NCBI RefSeq assembly: GCF_020966635.1
Contig: NZ_JAJKFQ010000002.1
Span: 310,001-374,000, forward strand
DNA: 64,000 bases
DNA from: Stieleria sp. JC731
GTDB lineage: Bacteria > Planctomycetota > Planctomycetia > Pirellulales > Pirellulaceae
Direction: 5' to 3'
In this document: positions 35,223 through 43,016 of the stretch, piece by piece
How positions within the stretch are numbered: position 1 is the stretch's first letter
How the letters are laid out: the number at the start of each line of letters is the position of its first letter
Notes under the pieces: model-generated
Told to the model about the DNA's origin: nothing
Databases searched by the model: none
What the model saw: the letters and a program-made list of their open reading frames with translations, nothing else
Position numbers and translations under genes: made by a program

Positions 35223-37677
35223 TTTTGTCGCTCAGGGCTGTTTGAAGAGAAAACAGATTTGAAAGAGTTTGTTTTTCAGACTGGTCAGCGAAGTGGTCAA
35301 CGCTTGCTTTTGATAAATAGCGTTCCGCTTCGTCAAAGGCTCGTTGGGCTTGGCGTAGGTCGCCCACTTCTTGAAACAATGTTGCCAAGTTCTTTTGGAC
35401 ACTCGCGGCGGAACGCAGAACGGCCGAGTGATCCGCATGATCGCGAACCATCGGCTGTATCAATTTCTGTGCGCGTTGGCAAACAGCGATCGCCTCCCTG
35501 AATCGATCGGATGCGGCCAACGTGATCGCAAAGTTATTCAGTGTCGCCACAAATTGGCAGCATGTCCGCGGATCGGTCGGTGACTGGTCGATGAGGTCTT
35601 CGAACATCCGAATCGAATACCGAAATGTCTTGATCGCTTCGACGTCGTTACCCGCTCGGCCGAATACGGTCGCAAGGTTGCTAAACGCGATCGCCGAATG
35701 AACTTTCGGCACGTCGTCCGATTCACTTGTCGACAACACACGAGTGGCGCGGTCGGCAATCTGCGTCGCTTCGGTGTAGTTTCCTGATTCACTGAGAATC
35801 GCACTAAGGTTGTTCATCACACTCGCCAGCACAACGCGATCGGATGCATTGGCCGAATCGTCCGCATGTTGATTGACGTATCCCAACGCAACGCGAATCT
35901 CGTGAAGTGCTTGAGCTGTCTGCCCGACTCGGAAATGGATTAGTGCCGCATGATTGTGTGTCAAAGCTTTCGAAAACCAGCCTAACTGCGAATCGGAATC
36001 TGACGCGTTGATTGAACGAAGTAGCTTCAATGCCGACAGATGGTCACCGGCGTCACTGCGGAGGATCGCGCGTTCGTTGATCGCTCGTGCCCATAGTTCG
36101 CAGGACGAAGGCTGTGCGATTTCCTGCAATGCATCGATCGCTTTGGCGTAAGCCGCGTCGGCGACCTCGGGTGATTCCAAGCTGACGAGAACACGCGCGA
36201 TTTCGAGTCGGGTTATTGCGACATCGGTAGAAATGTTCGCGTCATTCTGAACGTCCGCTACGAACCGCTCGTAATAGCTGAGCGTTTCCATCAGGAGATC
36301 ACGGCGAATTTCTCTCGCACCCAAAATCGGTGCCAAACGCGTCGCAAATGCTGCTCCCAATCGGTCAACCGCATCCCTGGCTTCGCGATAGTTTTTATGG
36401 GCGAGTCGGAACGCGTTGTCGGTTCGTTGCTGTTCATCCGCTAATCGTCGATTGTGGGCAATCGCCGCCAATAAACAGGTGATCGCAAGCATCAAAACCA
36501 ACAGAATCCCCGATGCACGCTTCGTCGCCCACCGATTGACGCGTTCGGTGAAAGTGACCGCCCTGGCATGAATCGGCAATCCTGAAGCGAAGCGTTTTAA
36601 GTCGGCAGACAGTTCCTCTGCGGTTGCGTAGCGGGTTGCCTTATCTGGACAGATGGCACGTTCGATGATGGTCGCCAAATCTCGGTGAATGGCACTGTCG
36701 ACTCGGCGAACTGACCGAGGCTCTTCCGACTGAACCTTGCGCAGCAACGTCAGGCCTTCATCCTCATCGAAAATGCGAACCCCCGTGACAACTTCGTAGA
36801 TGCTCGCGCCCAACGAATAAACATCACTCGAACTGTCAATTTGATCGATCCGGCCGGAAGCTTGCTCGGGACTCATGTATCGCAAAGTCCCGATCAAATC
36901 ACCACTCGCCGTCAAATCACTAGACAACCCTACTCGCGCGAGTCCAAAGTCACTGATCCAAATCTTCTCATTGCGGTCCAACAGCAGATTTGACGGCTTG
37001 ATGTCCCGGTGAACGATTCCAATCCGATGCGCTTCGCCGATCGCATCCGCCACCTTCGCGAACATCCACGCGAACTGCTTATCGCGATCAAGCCTAGACA
37101 AGCGTTCAAAAGCAAGACGATGTCGAGGGTCCGCGAGCGAACAGCCGTCGACAAAACGCATGACGAAAAAATAGATACCGTCAATTTGGTTCGCGTCGTA
37201 GACAGGAACGATGTGTTCATGATCCACCGCCGAGGCAGCCATCACTTCACGTTCGAACCGCACGATCGATTTTGGCTTCACAGCCGATGAAGGCAACAAC
37301 ACTTTGATCGCGACGAGTCGGCGCAATGATTTCTGCGTCGCCAAGTAAACGACTCCCATCGATCCCCGGCCGAGTTCTCGCTCGATTCGGAAATCACCAA
37401 ATGAGTCGCCCTCGATAAACTCAGTACGGCGGATCGTTTTATCGATCTGATCGACCGTCTTATCCAGCATCCTCAAACCTTCGAGACACGCTCGAAGATC
37501 TTCAGCATCCTCGGGGTGTTCCGCCAAGAATGTATCGATGTCTGGCGAGCTACCGTTTATGCGTGAGCTGCAAAATTCGTCGACCAATTCGGCCACACGA
37601 ATTTCCGAGACGGTGGCATCCGGTAATGAAGATGAAGGCTGTCGCTGGGAACCGGAGGACCTCGGTGAATTCGTCAA
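35119..37677 (-). CDS. Membrane Ser/Thr protein kinase with TPR-like C-terminus
   Basis: This 852-residue protein has an ~90-residue N-terminal helical region (VAELVDEFCSSRINGSSPDIDTFLAEHPEDAEDLRAC) found before planctomycete kinase domains. The kinase (about 95-365) shows LGRGSMGVVYLA, VAIKVL, HRDIKPSN, DFGLAR and SPEQ. A transmembrane helix (ILLVLMLAITCLLAAIA, about 390-407) is followed by TPR-like repeats on the far side. The start is a TTG at 37677 that overlaps the sigma-factor stop (TTGA), with GAGGA upstream inside the sigma gene, so translation is probably coupled. No other start exists for about 70 codons. Its 3' end overlaps the 34035 gene by 104 bases. It likely relays a signal to the ECF sigma factor encoded just before it. 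Confidence 0.88.
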   Translation of the reverse strand: MTNSPRSSGSQRQPSSSLPDATVSEIRVAELVDEFCSSRINGSSPDIDTFLAEHPEDAEDLRACLEGLRMLDKTVDQIDKTIRRTEFIEGDSFGDFRIERELGRGSMGVVYLATQKSLRRLVAIKVLLPSSAVKPKSIVRFEREVMAASAVDHEHIVPVYDANQIDGIYFFVMRFVDGCSLADPRHRLAFERLSRLDRDKQFAWMFAKVADAIGEAHRIGIVHRDIKPSNLLLDRNEKIWISDFGLARVGLSSDLTASGDLIGTLRYMSPEQASGRIDQIDSSSDVYSLGASIYEVVTGVRIFDEDEGLTLLRKVQSEEPRSVRRVDSAIHRDLATIIERAICPDKATRYATAEELSADLKRFASGLPIHARAVTFTERVNRWATKRASGILLVLMLAITCLLAAIAHNRRLADEQQRTDNAFRLAHKNYREARDAVDRLGAAFATRLAPILGAREIRRDLLMETLSYYERFVADVQNDANISTDVAITRLEIARVLVSLESPEVADAAYAKAIDALQEIAQPSSCELWARAINERAILRSDAGDHLSALKLLRSINASDSDSQLGWFSKALTHNHAALIHFRVGQTAQALHEIRVALGYVNQHADDSANASDRVVLASVMNNLSAILSESGNYTEATQIADRATRVLSTSESDDVPKVHSAIAFSNLATVFGRAGNDVEAIKTFRYSIRMFEDLIDQSPTDPRTCCQFVATLNNFAITLAASDRFREAIAVCQRAQKLIQPMVRDHADHSAVLRSAASVQKNLATLFQEVGDLRQAQRAFDEAERYLSKASVDHFADQSEKQTLSNLFSLQTALSDKNDTDENSLSTIGRAATRTSKATSFPDVPSSDNSP

Positions 37678-38294
37678 CTAATTTTTTCCTCATGCATCGA
37701 CCGTAATTGGCGTAGCGCTCGCATCCAAAGTAAACGGATCGCTTGCGGTGACCGACTCATTTCGTCAGCGATTTCATTCGTTTTCAAACCCGAAAAAACC
37801 TTTAACATGACGATCGTGCGATAGTCTTCCGGAAGCATTGCGACCAAGTCAGCGACGCGAACTGATTCTTCGTGGTCAATGAGAATCTGCGCCGGATCCG
37901 CTTGACGTGACCCAATCAATGCAGCAGCAATCGTGCAGCTGGACTCCATCCCATTGGCAATTGCCTCAAACGAGATTTCTCGACGAACATCGCGTTTTTC
38001 AGCCGCCAAATGACGTTCGAACTCACGGATAAGGTTTCTCGAAAGGATACACCTTAGCCAAGCGGCCAATTCCGACTGTGACTGACCACGAAATTGTGAA
38101 AAGTCACGATGAGCCGCCAACATGGTTTCTTGCACAACGTCTGATGCACTTGCACGACGGGAAATGCGAGTGCCAATTTGTGTCACAGCTAACAAGTACA
38201 AATAATTCTGATACCGCTGCAGTAACTTCCCAAGGTCGGCCGTCGATCCTCGCCGGGCTCGGTCAATCGTCAATGCAAATTCATCACCCGTCAA
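37674..38294 (-). CDS. ECF-type RNA polymerase sigma factor with strong SD and TTG start
   Basis: This 206-residue sigma factor shows region 2 (LLQRYQNYLYLLAVTQIG... ASDVVQETMLAAHRDFSQFRG... LAAWLRCILSRNLIREF) and region 4 (LPEDYRTIVMLKVFSGLKTNEIADEMSRSPQAIRLLWMRALRQLRSM). It lacks regions 1 and 3. The start is TTG at 38294, fixed by a perfect AAGGAGG seven bases upstream; no ATG occurs near. Its stop overlaps the kinase start by four bases. The pairing of an ECF sigma factor with a downstream kinase matches the ECF-STK groups described for planctomycetes. It is only distantly similar to the other sigma factor in this window (26392-25805), judged by the region 4 helix. Confidence 0.9.
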   Translation of the reverse strand: MTGDEFALTIDRARRGSTADLGKLLQRYQNYLYLLAVTQIGTRISRRASASDVVQETMLAAHRDFSQFRGQSQSELAAWLRCILSRNLIREFERHLAAEKRDVRREISFEAIANGMESSCTIAAALIGSRQADPAQILIDHEESVRVADLVAMLPEDYRTIVMLKVFSGLKTNEIADEMSRSPQAIRLLWMRALRQLRSMHEEKIS

Positions 38295-38301
38295 ACTGGC
38301 G

Positions 38302-38308
38302 CCTCCTT
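38302..38308 (-). promoter_or_regulatory. Strong Shine-Dalgarno sequence for the ECF sigma gene
   Basis: AAGGAGG on the minus strand is spaced 7 bases from the TTG start at 38294. Most genes in this window lack any such site, so its strength is unusual and suggests the sigma factor is efficiently translated despite the weak start codon. Confidence 0.75.
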
Positions 38309-38675
38309 ATCGTACGCTGCATAATTAGAGTCCGATTCGCCAGAGTTTTGTTTCTCGCATTAATCAAAGTTTTTAAGAATACGCAGGTCGGCCTGCCGAA
38401 CCACAGCGGATCAAACCAAGCTATGTTAACAGCGATCCAACACGTCGCGGTAGTGTGAAAGTCACCAGAAGCTGCAGGGCAAAACCAGCAAAGTCACAGC
38501 AGTTATAGAACAGCATACAACCGAGCTTCAACAAGACGCGTCATCGCTGGCGTGATAACAAACTCATCCGATGAATCGGCAAAGAGACGTTGACTCGGCA
38601 TACAAAACGACATCACTCTTATCGACCAGAATCACACAATGACCAGCATCGCTATTCATCTTGATGGAGGTCCCA
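38309..38675. other. Divergent intergenic region
   Basis: Promoters for the leftward sigma/kinase cluster and the rightward HEAT protein gene should lie here. I see no gene and no clear repeat. A GGAGG at 38666-38670 is the ribosome binding site of the HEAT gene. Confidence 0.35.
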
Positions 38676-39641
38676 ATGAACATCAGCCAGTTGCGTAAGA
38701 AGGCGACAACGTTGATCACCCAAGGTGCCGCAGATTATCAGCGGCGAACCGGGCATCCCGTCGACACAGCCGTAAGTATCAACCACAAAACGGGCGAAGT
38801 TGCAGAGACGTTGTCAGTTCGTCGCCGGTCTGTAGACCATGAGGAATTCGATCGCACGTACGGCAAGGCGCAAGACCTGCTTTTGAAGCATGGCTACGAG
38901 AAGTCACAAGACGCCGAGGTCCAATCGCTGTATGCCGAACTGATCCCCGACAGCGATGACCTAAAAGCTCAGAAGCGTGGTCCACTGAAGGACCTTCGTT
39001 CACGGGACGAGCCCAAGCGACTCGCCGCCGCGAAGGAGTGCTCGAAAGCTGCACGAGGCATCGGAATTAGCGATTGGAATCCATGGCCTAAAAACCCAAT
39101 CGTGACTGAGGCGATTATCAAAGCGTTGGCGAAAGAAAAGTCGACCAAGGTGGCGGAGTTACTGATCATCGCACTGGCATCCATTCACAAACGCTACTAT
39201 GCCGACAGCCGCATCCCACCAATCTTGATCGCCTACCTGGATTCCGACGACGGACGACTTCAACAGACGGCCCTCAACTGGACCAACAGTCTGCAAGACC
39301 GAACCAAGTGGCCAAAAATTCTGGAGATGCTTGATACCAATCCATCGATGCCGATTTTAGTTTCGGCGCTGCAACATCTTTACCTGGGAACACCGGTCGG
39401 TATCAAGCGAGCGGCCTGCCCTATTTTGATGAGAACAGCAAAGCGAAAGCTGAGCGATGAAGCAAAGCTAGTTCTACACGGTGCGATTCTCGACATGGTC
39501 GATGAGCGAACACTGGCCGAATATAAGTCCGCACTGGCCGACGAGAAACGACTCACCAAATCGCTCGCCAAACATGCCGAAAAGGAATACGGAAAAGGGC
39601 ACGATCGCTTCAAATTCCTGCAAGCCAACCTGTTCAAATAG
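38676..39641 (+). CDS. HEAT-like repeat hypothetical protein
   Basis: This 321-residue soluble protein starts at ATG 38676, set by GGAGG five bases upstream; TTG 38661 and ATG 38664 lie on or before that site and are unlikely. The N-terminal ~100 residues are charged and helical. The middle is armadillo/HEAT-like, with helix pairs such as PIVTEAIIKALAKEKSTKVAELLIIALASIHKRYYADSRIPPILIAYLDSDDGRLQQTALNWTNSL. The C-terminus is lysine-rich. It has no signal peptide, and I recognise no family. Proteins of this kind appear as self-standing or immunity-type genes in many bacteria. It lies just left of the repeat that marks the tRNA-Arg island and might belong to an older island (inference). Confidence 0.6.
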   Translation: MNISQLRKKATTLITQGAADYQRRTGHPVDTAVSINHKTGEVAETLSVRRRSVDHEEFDRTYGKAQDLLLKHGYEKSQDAEVQSLYAELIPDSDDLKAQKRGPLKDLRSRDEPKRLAAAKECSKAARGIGISDWNPWPKNPIVTEAIIKALAKEKSTKVAELLIIALASIHKRYYADSRIPPILIAYLDSDDGRLQQTALNWTNSLQDRTKWPKILEMLDTNPSMPILVSALQHLYLGTPVGIKRAACPILMRTAKRKLSDEAKLVLHGAILDMVDERTLAEYKSALADEKRLTKSLAKHAEKEYGKGHDRFKFLQANLFK

Positions 39642-39734
39642 CCCGCAAGCATAGCCGCCACATTCAAGCGTTCCGCCCAAACCGCTCGACACACCAAGTC
39701 CACTTGCGCGATGAGGGTGGATCAGCTTTAACCA

Positions 39735-40207
39735 CTGAGCACACAGCGGACACAGAGCCCAAGCTGCAAACGTCTCTGCGTTCACCGCGTCCTCTGCGTT
39801 TTCAATCCCTGGGTACAGACAGCACGCCTTGTCGACCAAACCAATTGCTGAGTCCTCAGGCACGGAACGATCCCGGCGCCTCGACTTAGAACTTCTGGCC
39901 AAGCCAAAGTGCCGCGTTTGGAAAACTACTTGGCAGGTGACTTGTGGCAGAAGACCTTAGGGTGCTGACCCATTGCACTGCAAAGAATCGCCAATCCCGT
40001 TCACCCAGGCAGCTTTCCAATCTAGTCACACCAAATCACTCGGGGACTATGGTTGGATCGCAAAAGCACAATCCCGGCGATGAACCGAATCGCTTGGCGG
40101 CAACAAATTCGCGATAGCGGGCGAACCTCCAAGCAAAGGCGATTCGCTCAAACCCAACAATAAAACGGCCAAAGACGCTCTTAATGAGCACCATTGACCG
40201 TATTAAG
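39735..40207. repeat. Left arm of a long direct repeat (tRNA-Arg flank)
   Basis: This stretch is the diverged twin of 46325-46760. Shared blocks in the same order are CAGAGCCCAAGCTGCAAAC, then TCTCTGCGTTCACCGCGTCC, then GTGCCGCGTTTGGAAAAC, then CAACAAATTCGCGATAGCGG, then AAAGACGCTCTTAATGAGCA, leading straight into the tRNA-like sequence. The left arm carries roughly 170 extra bases between the third and fourth blocks. The first two blocks also form an imperfect inverted pair. No gene is seen here. Confidence 0.75.
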
Positions 40208-40281
40208 TACACCCGGAGGGATTCGAACCCCTAACCCTCGGTTCCGAAGACCAGTGCTCTATCCAGTTGAGCTACGGAGGC
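40208..40281 (-). pseudogene. Degenerate tRNA-Arg copy
   Basis: This 74-base sequence is a clear copy of the intact tRNA-Arg at 46761-46834, differing at a few positions that damage the fold. The acceptor stem starts GCCTCCG against CGGGTGT (a C-T mismatch plus wobbles). The anticodon stem has an A-C mismatch at its first pair plus a wobble, and the T-stem has an A-C mismatch at its first pair. The anticodon triplet TCG (40245-40247) and T-loop TTCGAAT are kept. I read it as the attachment-site copy left by integration or duplication, probably not a working tRNA. Confidence 0.7.
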
Positions 40282-40717
40282 AACTTGCACGTAAGTGCTT
40301 TGCTGGAAAGGAATTCCAACAAGAGTTGGCACGCGGTTTTTCATCGCCAACAGTCCAGATCTCATAATGTTTTCGGACAAATACCAGCGGTTCTCGGACA
40401 GTTCTCGGACGCAATTCCGGATTCACGGGGCGTTCACTGCCCGCCTGATATGACATGCACCGTTCGCTGTGATAGGTGAATTCTGTCCGCTTTGCTCCTT
40501 CTCCTGCCGAATATCGGATTCAGCTTGCACCCTCTTACTCGATGGCCCTCACCTGCCGTCGAAAGAGGCCGGTAGTCAGGAGGTTTTGACCAGTCAGCGA
40601 ACACTTCCCGCATGATTACGGATTCAGCGAGCTATCGGCCGTCGGTCAACGACGTTCGGTAGCTCGACTGCGTCTAGTCGATGCCAAATGTTCGTTACTC
40701 ATTTCGGAGAAGTTGCA
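40282..40717. other. Island intergenic region
   Basis: I find no gene in this 436-base gap. It holds GGAG at 40706-40709, the ribosome binding site of the next gene. Short frames on either strand have no domain character. Confidence 0.3.
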
Positions 40718-41005
40718 ATGGCAGCTACTCAAGCAAAGCGTCAGACGTCCAAGAAAGCTTCCGCTCGTCCCGTCAAAGAGATCCGCATGGGAAAAATTCG
40801 TGCGGCTATCTGGGAGAACGAGACGGCCAACGGAACACGCTACAACGTGACCGTCACTCGCATGTTCAAAGACGATGACGGATGGAAGGACTCCCATTCG
40901 TTCGGTCGCGACGACTTGCTTCTCGTTTCCAAAGTCCTGGACCGATGCCACACGTGGATCATCGATGAAGGGGATGCGGAAGCAAATGAAGGCAATGCTG
41001 CCTAA
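40718..41005 (+). CDS. Small accessory protein common on mobile elements
   Basis: This 95-residue protein has a Lys/Ala-rich N-terminus and a compact domain: RMGKIRAAIWENETANGTRYNVTVTRMFKDDDGWKDSHSFGRDDLLLVSKVLDRCHTWI. I recall close relatives next to integrases and in plasmid or phage-like regions of planctomycetes and other bacteria, but the function is unknown to me; a nucleic-acid-binding fold is possible. The start at 40718 has GGAG eight bases before it, so the longer frame from 40688 is rejected. The gene ends toward gajB, with a two-sided terminator-like hairpin between them. Confidence 0.7.
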   Translation: MAATQAKRQTSKKASARPVKEIRMGKIRAAIWENETANGTRYNVTVTRMFKDDDGWKDSHSFGRDDLLLVSKVLDRCHTWIIDEGDAEANEGNAA

Positions 41006-41041
41006 TCAATGCTGTTCCTAGTGCAATCGCACTGGAACGCC

Positions 41042-41083
41042 AGGTGGCCTGTTTTCTTCCCGGTTGAAGACTACCGGCCACCT
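41042..41083. terminator. Hairpin between convergent genes (bidirectional terminator candidate)
   Basis: AGGTGGCC (41042-41049) and GGCCACCT (41076-41083) form a perfect 8-bp stem with a 26-base loop, between the small accessory gene and the end of gajB. There is no strong T-run on either side. Its place between convergent genes suggests a shared transcription end. Confidence 0.45.
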
Positions 41084-41138
41084 ATCGGTGTTCAATGACA
41101 CTCGAATGGGGTAACGCTGATAAGTGTCCCTTGGCTAC

Positions 41139-43016
41139 TTAAGCATCCATCCCAATTTCCACGGACCGGGCGAATCGAGAGATTCGTTGCACCTTCCGGT
41201 CGCCCCATGGCATCATACGAGACTGAGTCCAAGATAGATATAATAGCCTTCGCGAACGAGTGATTGCGACAAAAGCATTTCGCTTCTCTTCCTCCATTGC
41301 TTCGTCGTCTGCCCTATAGTCTGGGAAAATCCCCTCAACCATCGAAACGACAAAAACTGCGTCGAATTCGAGTCCTTTTGCCGAGTGAACAGTGAGCAGG
41401 GCAACTCCTTCGCCGGCAGGTTGCTGGGTGGCTCCCAACGCTAGCTGACTCAGAAACGCAGAGACACTTTGAGCCGAAGGAGGGTTGGCTCTCACGAATA
41501 CATCCCAGTGTTCTTCCCAGCTATCCAAGTCTTGGCACACCAAGGCTCGATTTGCGTCCTCTAATGAGGATGAATACGAACGTAGGCTTTGTAATCCTCT
41601 TGATAGACGCAGTCGACCGTCAGTTTTGCATGCCTGCTTGAGTGCTTCGACTACCGCAGTGCAGGAAGTCGATTCTGACTGTGAGGCCATACGCTCAATC
41701 ATCACAATGCCCTCTGTACCGTCCTCTTTGGCTCGAAAGCAAATCTCGTTGCAGTCACACTGGACTCCCCATCGCTTCGCGAGCGAGGAAAGATGCAATC
41801 TATCCTGAGAATTTGATGTCACACGAAGTGCCAGCTCAAAATCAGCAACTACATCAGACTCACTTTGGTAGGAAGTCGACGCGACTTTCTTGTAGAACGG
41901 AATATCCCGGGATAATAACTCTTCTTCAATTGCTGAGAGTACGAATCTGTTTCGTCCTATTACTGCGAATCGACTTAGGTCGAGTTCGCCTTCCACGTCT
42001 TTGTGGCCGTCATTTAGCAAGTCCTCAATTGTGTCAACAACAACCTCAGCCTCTTCTTCCTCATCCGTGCATTTAGTTACTCTGGCCAGCCCTTCGATTG
42101 CAAGCTGCCCATCGACGCTGTAGCTTTCGTTGATGCTCTGGGCTGCTCGTACTACGGACCTCGAAGAACGAAAGTTTTCTTCAAGTCGAATTGGAGTAGC
42201 AGCAAACTCTTGCTTAAATAGGTCGAGGTAATAGGGGTCTGCGCCGTTCCAAGTGAAGATGGCCTGATCAGGGTCACCAACCATTAGTATGTCCTGAAAG
42301 CTTGGGCCGCATAATGCACTTAGAACTCGATACTGCGACTCATTTAAGTCTTGAGCTTCATCCACAAACACATATTTGTATTGCCGTCGGAAAAAGTTTG
42401 CGACAGCCGGTCGGTTCTCAAGAAGCTGGTACGTTTTCAGCAGTAGGTCGTCGAAGTCCAACGCTTCATTCGCACGCAACGCTGCATCATACTCGAGGTA
42501 TAAAAGGCTCAAGTCTTCTTCTTCTATCAGTTCTGGAGTGAGCAATCGGTTCTTGCAATCAGAGATCGCCGCAAGCCAGTCATCTATTCTTTTCGATTGT
42601 TTCTTAGCGTCGCCTGCTTCGCGGAGTAGTTGATGCATTCTCGGCGATTGCATTACCACTTCTCGCATTAGCTGCCGCCGATCTTGCAGCGACTCATAGA
42701 TGTGCGGTGTTCCGTCAACTCCGACCGATTTTCCACGGTTTGACAGCACCTCAGCACAAAAGCTATGCAGTGTCCCGATGAAAGACCGCTCCGACGCTTG
42801 GTCGACATCGTCTAGTCGCTCAATCATCTCGTTGGCAGCTTTGTTAGTGAATGTTACCGCCAGAATTCGATAATGCGATGTGTCAGATGTGAGCAGCCAA
42901 CGGATGCGTTCCGTCAGGACCCTAGTTTTCCCGGCTCCCGGTCCAGCGAGCACCAATAATGGGCCACCTGGGTGCTCAACAACTTCTCTTTGTGGATCGC
43001 TAAGTCTGACAGTCAT
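41139..43016 (-). CDS. gajB: Gabija helicase GajB (UvrD/PcrA-like, SF1)
   Basis: This 625-residue protein is a superfamily 1A helicase. It has motif I LAGPGAGKTRVL (K30), motif Ia VTFTNKAANEM, motif II VFVDEAQDLN (about 218), motif III MVGDPDQAIFTWNGA and motif V LTVHSAKGLEFDAVFVV. It follows gajA with an ATGA start/stop overlap (43013-43016), the usual two-gene order of Gabija. In that system GajA forms the nuclease core and GajB binds it and senses or unwinds DNA in response to phage. It is longer than the characterised GajB. Host UvrD or PcrA would be an alternative if it stood alone, but the coupling to an OLD-type partner decides it. Codon use looks richer in A/T than the neighbouring host genes. 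Confidence 0.85.
   Translation of the reverse strand: MTVRLSDPQREVVEHPGGPLLVLAGPGAGKTRVLTERIRWLLTSDTSHYRILAVTFTNKAANEMIERLDDVDQASERSFIGTLHSFCAEVLSNRGKSVGVDGTPHIYESLQDRRQLMREVVMQSPRMHQLLREAGDAKKQSKRIDDWLAAISDCKNRLLTPELIEEEDLSLLYLEYDAALRANEALDFDDLLLKTYQLLENRPAVANFFRRQYKYVFVDEAQDLNESQYRVLSALCGPSFQDILMVGDPDQAIFTWNGADPYYLDLFKQEFAATPIRLEENFRSSRSVVRAAQSINESYSVDGQLAIEGLARVTKCTDEEEEAEVVVDTIEDLLNDGHKDVEGELDLSRFAVIGRNRFVLSAIEEELLSRDIPFYKKVASTSYQSESDVVADFELALRVTSNSQDRLHLSSLAKRWGVQCDCNEICFRAKEDGTEGIVMIERMASQSESTSCTAVVEALKQACKTDGRLRLSRGLQSLRSYSSSLEDANRALVCQDLDSWEEHWDVFVRANPPSAQSVSAFLSQLALGATQQPAGEGVALLTVHSAKGLEFDAVFVVSMVEGIFPDYRADDEAMEEEKRNAFVAITRSRRLLYLSWTQSRMMPWGDRKVQRISRFARSVEIGMDA

Noticed and set aside
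41139-43016. GajB as the host repair helicase UvrD/PcrA
   Set aside because: The start/stop overlap with an OLD-type nuclease gene and the island context favour Gabija.
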